Shown piece after piece: positions 38,641 to 42,727 of a DNA stretch of 42,727 nucleotides (the stretch's first letter is position 1; the number at the start of each line of letters is the position of its first letter). A model generated the notes under the pieces. It was not told the origin of the DNA. It worked only from the letters and a program-made list of their open reading frames with translations, and did no database searches. Position numbers and translations under genes: made by a program. Origin of the DNA: Akkermansiaceae bacterium (lineage in GTDB: Bacteria; Verrucomicrobiota; Verrucomicrobiia; Verrucomicrobiales; Akkermansiaceae); the NCBI GenBank assembly GCA_028822935.1, contig JAPKCM010000038.1, forward strand, positions 1-42,727, written 5' to 3'.

Positions 38641-40944
38641 CTATTCGATATCGACTAGGTAACGGAACTCGGCGGTTGAAAACAATGACAGAAAGAGGGT
38701 CGACCAAGCGCTCTCATCGCGGTCTTCGATCTCTGCCTCGGTGTCGAGCGTCAGCGCGAGGAGCACGCGCGCGCCCTCTTGCTCTTCCGCAGTGGCCGCG
38801 CGTGAAAATACCCAACGCATCGCAAGGTCGATCCGGCCGGCATCATTGCCCGCAGAAGGATCTGCGAGCAGGCGTCTCGCCGCGTGCTTGGCCTGCTCGG
38901 CGACAAATTTGGAATTCCGCAGAAAGAGCGCCTGGGAGGGGACTTCGGTCACGGCCCGCTTCCCACTGACCAGGCTCGAGGAGGGAAAGTCGAAACGGTC
39001 AAACATTTCGGGCGCATAGTCGCGGATCACCGGCAGATAGACGCTGCGGTGATTGCTGGGCGGCTGCAGCTTCTCCGTATCGACGCCGCGCACCAACTTG
39101 TCGCCCAGACTAGTCACGGTTGACCCGACCGGGGGTTCGATATCGAGCTGGCCACTGACGGCGAGGATCGCATCACGAATCGCCTCCACAGGTAAACGGC
39201 GTGGCATCGAGCGCCATAGCAAGCGGTTCTCTGGATCGATCTCTTGGCCCTGCTCATCTCTCGCACAGCTGAGTTGATAGGTCCTGCTGAGAACGATTTT
39301 GCGGATTGTCTGCTTGATCGACCAACCCTCGTCCATGAACTCAACAGCCAAGGTGTCGAGTAATTTGTGGTGGCTGGGAGGCGTGCCCGTCGCGCCAAAG
39401 TTGTCCACTGACTCGACCAAGCCACGACCGAAGAGATGGTGCCAGATGCGGTTGACCATCACTCGGGCGGGCAGGGGGTTGTGGCGGCTTGTCATCCAAT
39501 TGGCCAACTGCAGCCGACCGCTCTGTTTGGGATCGATCGCGGGCACATCAGTGATCGGGATAGCGCTTAGAAATCCGCGTGGGGCAAGTTCGCCCGGTTC
39601 GCTGAGTTCACCACGGATGGCAATCTTCGTATCTGCGGGATCCGACCGATCCCGGGCGCTCATCGCGTAAGGTGGGCGCGGCGGGCGCTTCTTTTCCAGC
39701 TCCGTAACAGCGGCTTCAAGCGGCGCGAGCTCTCCCTTGAGCCTGGCAATCATGGCCTCCGGGGTCTCTTTTGGTTCTGCCGTATTCTTCGGAATTTCAG
39801 CTTCAGCGGGAGATGATGACCCAGCCTCGGGAGCCGCCGCTTCGGACTTGGCGATCTCCTTCGTTGGCTCTGCTTTCTCCGCCTCTTCAGCTTTTGTCAG
39901 CTTGGTTTTCTTCTCGTCCCGGGACTTCTTTGCCGCGTCGATTTTCTGTTCGTAAGTCTCAGCGGCGGCGTGCAAATCCACGCCATTGCGACCAAGCGGA
40001 AGCAGGTCCGTTGGGTTGTTGCTGTACTTCTGTTTGATGGTGCCATACAGAGCTTCGGTGCTGAGGAAAATACCGGCCAAGGAGTAGTAGTCTTTGGTCG
40101 GGATGGGATCGAACTTGTGATCGTGGCACTTCGCGCAGGAGACGGTGATCGCAAGGAAAGCGCGGGTGGTGACATCGATCTGGTCATCGACGATCTCCAT
40201 GCGATAGGGCATTCCGCTGGAGTTGTGCCGCTTGGTTCCAAATGACAAGAGGCTGGTTGCCACCAGCCGATCTTCGTGATCTTTGGTTAATTCGTCAGGA
40301 GTTCCAGGCAACAGGTCTCCAGCAACCTGCTCCCGGATAAACTGATCATACGGTTTGTCTGCGTTGAGAGCGCCGATTACGTAATCCCGGTAGGGCCAGG
40401 CATGGGGGTAGGAAAAGTTGAACTCCTTGCCACTTGATTCGGCAAATCGCACCACATCGAGCCAGTGCCGCCCCCAGCGCTCGCCAAAACGGGGAGAGGC
40501 GAGCAGTTGATCAACGAGTTTGGCAAGGGCGTCAGGGGCCACGTCATCCAAAACCTCCTGGACCTGATTGGGAGTTGGCGGCAGACCGACAAGGTCAAAA
40601 TAGAGACGCCGCACAAGCGTGGCGCGGCCCGCATCGGCCACCGGGGTCAATCCGGTTTTCTCAAGTTTCGACAGGGTGAAGAAATCGATCGGGCTCCGCG
40701 GCCAGTCATCGTTCTCAACCTCCGGTGCCACAGTAGCCTGCGGGGGTTGAAATGCCCAGTTGCTTGAACCAGACTTCGGTTCCTCGGCGCGGGATGACAT
40801 GAGCGCCAAGAGCACCAGACAAGAAGATATGATCAACGTGTGGCCATTGTGAATCGCCTCCCCAAGGCAGCGAACCACCGGCCCCTGCGATTCTGCGCCG
40901 GAGAGGGAAAAATCAGAAGAATCTCTGTCCTCTTCTTTCAGCAT
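38641..40944 (-). CDS. DUF1549/DUF1553 (PSCyt2/PSD1) haem-motif protein
   Basis: I choose ATG 40944, which has AGGA 8 bases upstream, over the GTG at 40965. The 767-residue protein has an N-terminal membrane/signal segment (HTLIISSCLVLLALMSSRA), then the DUF1549 domain (RRLYFDLVGLPPTPNQV, SPRFGERWGRHWLDVVRFAES) and a c-type haem motif CAKCH at 270-274 within CAKCHDHKFDPIPTKDYY. A Lys/Glu/Ala-rich coiled-coil insertion follows (about 330-430), then the DUF1553 domain (LANWMTSRHNPLPARVMVNR, WHHLFGRGLVESVDNFG, VPSQALFLRNSKFV). It lacks the separate N-terminal PSCyt1 cytochrome present in many longer homologues. Such proteins are exported and paired with DUF1501 proteins, as here. Function unknown; a role in PVC extracytoplasmic catabolism or redox is usually supposed. 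Confidence 0.92.
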   Translation of the reverse strand: MLKEEDRDSSDFSLSGAESQGPVVRCLGEAIHNGHTLIISSCLVLLALMSSRAEEPKSGSSNWAFQPPQATVAPEVENDDWPRSPIDFFTLSKLEKTGLTPVADAGRATLVRRLYFDLVGLPPTPNQVQEVLDDVAPDALAKLVDQLLASPRFGERWGRHWLDVVRFAESSGKEFNFSYPHAWPYRDYVIGALNADKPYDQFIREQVAGDLLPGTPDELTKDHEDRLVATSLLSFGTKRHNSSGMPYRMEIVDDQIDVTTRAFLAITVSCAKCHDHKFDPIPTKDYYSLAGIFLSTEALYGTIKQKYSNNPTDLLPLGRNGVDLHAAAETYEQKIDAAKKSRDEKKTKLTKAEEAEKAEPTKEIAKSEAAAPEAGSSSPAEAEIPKNTAEPKETPEAMIARLKGELAPLEAAVTELEKKRPPRPPYAMSARDRSDPADTKIAIRGELSEPGELAPRGFLSAIPITDVPAIDPKQSGRLQLANWMTSRHNPLPARVMVNRIWHHLFGRGLVESVDNFGATGTPPSHHKLLDTLAVEFMDEGWSIKQTIRKIVLSRTYQLSCARDEQGQEIDPENRLLWRSMPRRLPVEAIRDAILAVSGQLDIEPPVGSTVTSLGDKLVRGVDTEKLQPPSNHRSVYLPVIRDYAPEMFDRFDFPSSSLVSGKRAVTEVPSQALFLRNSKFVAEQAKHAARRLLADPSAGNDAGRIDLAMRWVFSRAATAEEQEGARVLLALTLDTEAEIEDRDESAWSTLFLSLFSTAEFRYLVDIE

Positions 40945-41156
40945 TCTGGATGTCCTATGGGTCACTTCGTTGAAGGCTACGTGGCAAATCGCTCTGTGCT
41001 GTCAAGGCTTGCTGACTTCTCTGACTCCGGACCTCACCTGATTCTCGAAGATTCCTGACTCCACCTGAAGAGAGGGCCAAGCCCGAATACAAAAATGACT
41101 AGGCTTGATTGCATTGCGTGGTGCGGCAAATTAGTAGATTTACCAATTACATCACC

Positions 41157-41529
41157 ATGAAGTCATCCATTCTCAAAGCACTCCTTCTGGCCGTATTGGT
41201 CGTTTCGCCAGGGAGGCTCCCCGTGCTCCGTGCCACCCGTCATTGACGCCACAACTGAGGGTCATCCAGTTCGGGTTCTTGCTGAGGACATCCTTCTCAA
41301 GGCGGGCGAGCATTTGGTTGGATTTGTGACCGGAAATGCCGCCAGTGCCCTCAACGCCTTCCCTCTTCAGTCCCTCGATCACGAGCTGGCAGTAGCCCCC
41401 TTTGCGTGCTCCGGCGGCGGTGATTGAATCACCGAGGAAGGCGATCTTTTGACCACTCTTGACAAAAATCGCCGTTGCGGGGGCGTCTTCTGCATGAATG
41501 GCTGAGTCGTAAAGGCGACTCGCCTGCAA
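41157..41529 (-). pseudogene. Rearranged SGNH hydrolase remnant (body on minus strand, signal peptide on plus strand)
   Basis: On the minus strand 41529 to about 41209 encodes the first half of an SGNH/GDSL hydrolase: AIHAEDAPATAIFVKSGQKI, LGDSITAAGARKGGYCQL (block I), GISGHKSNQMLARLEKDV and LSCGVNDGWHGARGASL (block III). The sequence then loses homology (AKRPIRPEGVL, stop at 41173), so the last half with the DxxH catalytic pair is absent. No ATG start exists; a TTG at 41529 opens the frame. On the plus strand 41157-41207 encodes a perfect orphan signal peptide start (MKSSILKALLLAVLVVS) ending exactly where the minus-strand homology ends. Joining the plus-strand piece to the inverted body would give VLVVSAIHA|EDAP, a normal signal cleavage site, suggesting an inversion of about 300 bp plus loss of the 3' end. 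Confidence 0.7.
41504..41525. repeat. Overlapping short palindromes at rearrangement boundary
   Basis: GAGTCG (41504-41509) and CGACTC (41516-41521) form a 6-bp inverted repeat, and AGGCGA-C-TCGCCT (41513-41525) forms an overlapping 6-bp palindrome. The repeat lies at the outer boundary of the inverted SGNH segment. It may be a dispersed palindromic element involved in the rearrangement, or coincidence. Confidence 0.4.
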
Positions 41530-41531
41530 TC

Positions 41532-41627
41532 TTAGCCTCCGCCTTTGCTTTTGCTTTTCCCCACGATCAGTCGTTCCAAGGAAGGAGTGACTGCGGCATT
41601 CCGTCTCAGTGAGATGGATTGTTTCAT
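41532..41627 (-). CDS. Possible 31-residue basic peptide
   Basis: A frame starting 8 bases after the stop of the SGNH lipase encodes a short basic peptide beginning MKQSISLRRNAAVTPSLERL and ending KSKSKGGG. It has no signal or membrane segment. Its coupled position and orderly composition (a helix-prone core and a Lys/Gly tail) suggest a real small gene, but I recognise no family and it could be a chance frame or degenerated leader. Confidence 0.3.
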   Translation of the reverse strand: MKQSISLRRNAAVTPSLERLIVGKSKSKGGG

Positions 41628-41634
41628 GGCGGGA

Positions 41635-42621
41635 TCAGTCCCTCTGAGTCTGGAAGAATCCGGTCGGAGTGCCTGGGCCTCCGATGGTGGCGGTATAGGC
41701 CGGGCTGCCTAGGAAGCTCGCGGCCGGGGTGAGCGCATCAGGCCGCAGGCCGGAGAGGATCTGGTAGCTGAGTCCGGGGTGGGCGAGCCAGGTCTGGCGT
41801 AGGGTGCCGGCCGGGCTGATCGACCAAGAGATTACCTCGATGCCCGCTCCCTCTGGATCAAGCACCACCTGGGCCGCGGCCGCGAGCAGGAAATGGCTGC
41901 GGCTGGTCGGGTGGATGGCGTCCCAGAAGGCGTATTGCTCCGGGGGGGTGTCGGCGGGAGTGTTCCGCCATTCGCCCGTGGTGTTGGTGAGACCATAGTC
42001 TGCCGAGTTAGCGAGCATTTTCTCAAACATGCCGAACACGTCAAGCCGATCGATGGTGACGCCTAGCGCGGTGGCACGGCTGTCGAGTTCGGCGGCGAGG
42101 GCGGCATTGAAGGCGATCGTGCCGGCGCGGCGAGCGGCGATCAGGGTAGGATTGCCGAGTGATTCGGGGATCGCACCGAGGTCAGGAAGGTTGGGTACCA
42201 TGAAGTGGTCGATGCCGAGGCCGGTGAGTCGCGCGATGATCCCTCCGATCTGCGTGGCGAGGGCAGGCATGTTTTGGGCTGAGTTGTCGCGCAAGTCATT
42301 GCCACCGATCCACAGGGCGCAAAGGTCGCCGGATTGCCAGGTGTGACGGGACTGATAGCGGGTCACCTGGGAAGACAGATTCGAAACCAAGGCGCCGCCG
42401 ACAGCGAGGTTGAGGCCGCTTGAGCCGAGGAACCCGCCGACGGTGGCCCGCTGGTGGTCGAGGCGGTCGGCGAGGGTTTCATGCCACAGGTCGCCATCCG
42501 TGAAGCGGATGCCAAGGTAGTATCCACCATCCGAGAGGCTGTCGCCGAAGACCACCATGTCGCCGGCCGGGAGTGGCGAGGCGAGCAGGAGCGTGAGGGG
42601 GAGGATGATGCTGAAGTTCAA
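41635..42621 (-). CDS. Secreted SGNH/GDSL lipase or esterase with C-terminal beta domain
   Basis: A 328-residue exported enzyme (signal peptide MNFSIILPLTLLLASPLPAG). It has all catalytic blocks of the SGNH family in the lipase/thermolabile-hemolysin subgroup: nucleophile S28 in MVVFGDSLSDGG, oxyanion glycine in NLAVGGAL (block II), N108 in WIGGNDLRD, and D234/H237 in FWDAIHPTSRSH. These enzymes hydrolyse lipid or carbohydrate esters. The last ~70 residues (ISWSISPAGTLRQTW, GLSYQILSGL, FFQTQRD) form a small beta domain like those that end many verrucomicrobial secreted proteins, including the CotH-type protein here. It may have a role in sorting or attachment (inference). All residues needed for activity appear intact. 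Confidence 0.9.
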   Translation of the reverse strand: MNFSIILPLTLLLASPLPAGDMVVFGDSLSDGGYYLGIRFTDGDLWHETLADRLDHQRATVGGFLGSSGLNLAVGGALVSNLSSQVTRYQSRHTWQSGDLCALWIGGNDLRDNSAQNMPALATQIGGIIARLTGLGIDHFMVPNLPDLGAIPESLGNPTLIAARRAGTIAFNAALAAELDSRATALGVTIDRLDVFGMFEKMLANSADYGLTNTTGEWRNTPADTPPEQYAFWDAIHPTSRSHFLLAAAAQVVLDPEGAGIEVISWSISPAGTLRQTWLAHPGLSYQILSGLRPDALTPAASFLGSPAYTATIGGPGTPTGFFQTQRD

Positions 42622-42727
42622 GGCAGGGTTTAAGAGGCTATTTTACTATAGGGGGCGATGCGTGAGATGCAACACCCCCCTTTCACCCCTCTCCGATCCC
42701 CTCAACGGCGACCTCAAGCTCCTCACC

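Noticed and set aside
1-42727. tRNA, rRNA, CRISPR, insertion sequence, prophage or integron content
   Set aside because: No cloverleaf-like segment, repeat-spacer array, transposase, integrase or long terminal repeat was found by reading both strands.

Overview
The window looks like chromosomal DNA of an aerobic, polysaccharide- and glycan-degrading member of the Verrucomicrobiota (PVC superphylum). The inference rests on gene families seen in the sequence: paired DUF1549/DUF1553 and DUF1501 proteins, a PVC-type propeller/HEAT/CxxCH haem protein, a multi-haem cytochrome operon, CRTAC/ASPIC-UnbV proteins, Tat-exported TIM-barrel isomerase-like proteins, a CotH/lamin-tail giant protein and C-terminal domains typical of verrucomicrobial secreted proteins. 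No rRNA, tRNA, CRISPR array, transposase or phage gene was seen.

Layout. 1-3236: L-fuconate catabolism (end of a fumarylacetoacetase-fold hydrolase, L-fuconate dehydratase) followed by a divergent Nramp-fold transporter. 3318-4544 (-): threonine synthase. 4859-14404 (+): three exported proteins (1768-aa CotH/lamin-tail protein, DUF6288 PDZ/HEAT protein, Tat-exported lactonase). 14536-17802 (-): M24 peptidase and a redoxin/cytochrome c/copper-monooxygenase fusion. 18091-19212 (+): sialidase. 19441-25738 (-): SMP-30 lactonase, 1085-aa PVC haem protein, and a fused sugar kinase-MurNAc-6-phosphate etherase. 26042-29029 (+): a CRTAC/UnbV protein with an in-frame UGA. 29130-34806 (-): two TIM-barrel proteins flanking a beta-propeller and a five-haem cytochrome. 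35420-36991 (+): PiT phosphate transporter. 37251-40944 (-): DUF1553-DUF1501 pair. 41157-42621: a rearranged SGNH hydrolase pseudogene, a small ORF and an intact SGNH lipase.

Together the genes suggest release of sugars from fucosylated or sialylated glycans, cytoplasmic use of fuconate and MurNAc/GlcNAc, and a large periplasmic haem/propeller/copper redox apparatus.

The strongest unusual signal is at 27779-27810. The CRTAC/UnbV gene is interrupted by one in-frame UGA, the homologous reading frame continues uninterrupted on the other side, and a perfect 7-bp hairpin with loop GGTCG lies 17 nt after the UGA, where a bacterial SECIS element would sit. This is a candidate selenoprotein of a family not usually discussed as one. 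Other notable points are the kinase-MurQ fusion, the copper-monooxygenase fusion with a cysteine-less redoxin domain, the Nramp protein lacking its metal motifs, and an apparent micro-inversion that split an SGNH hydrolase from its signal peptide.
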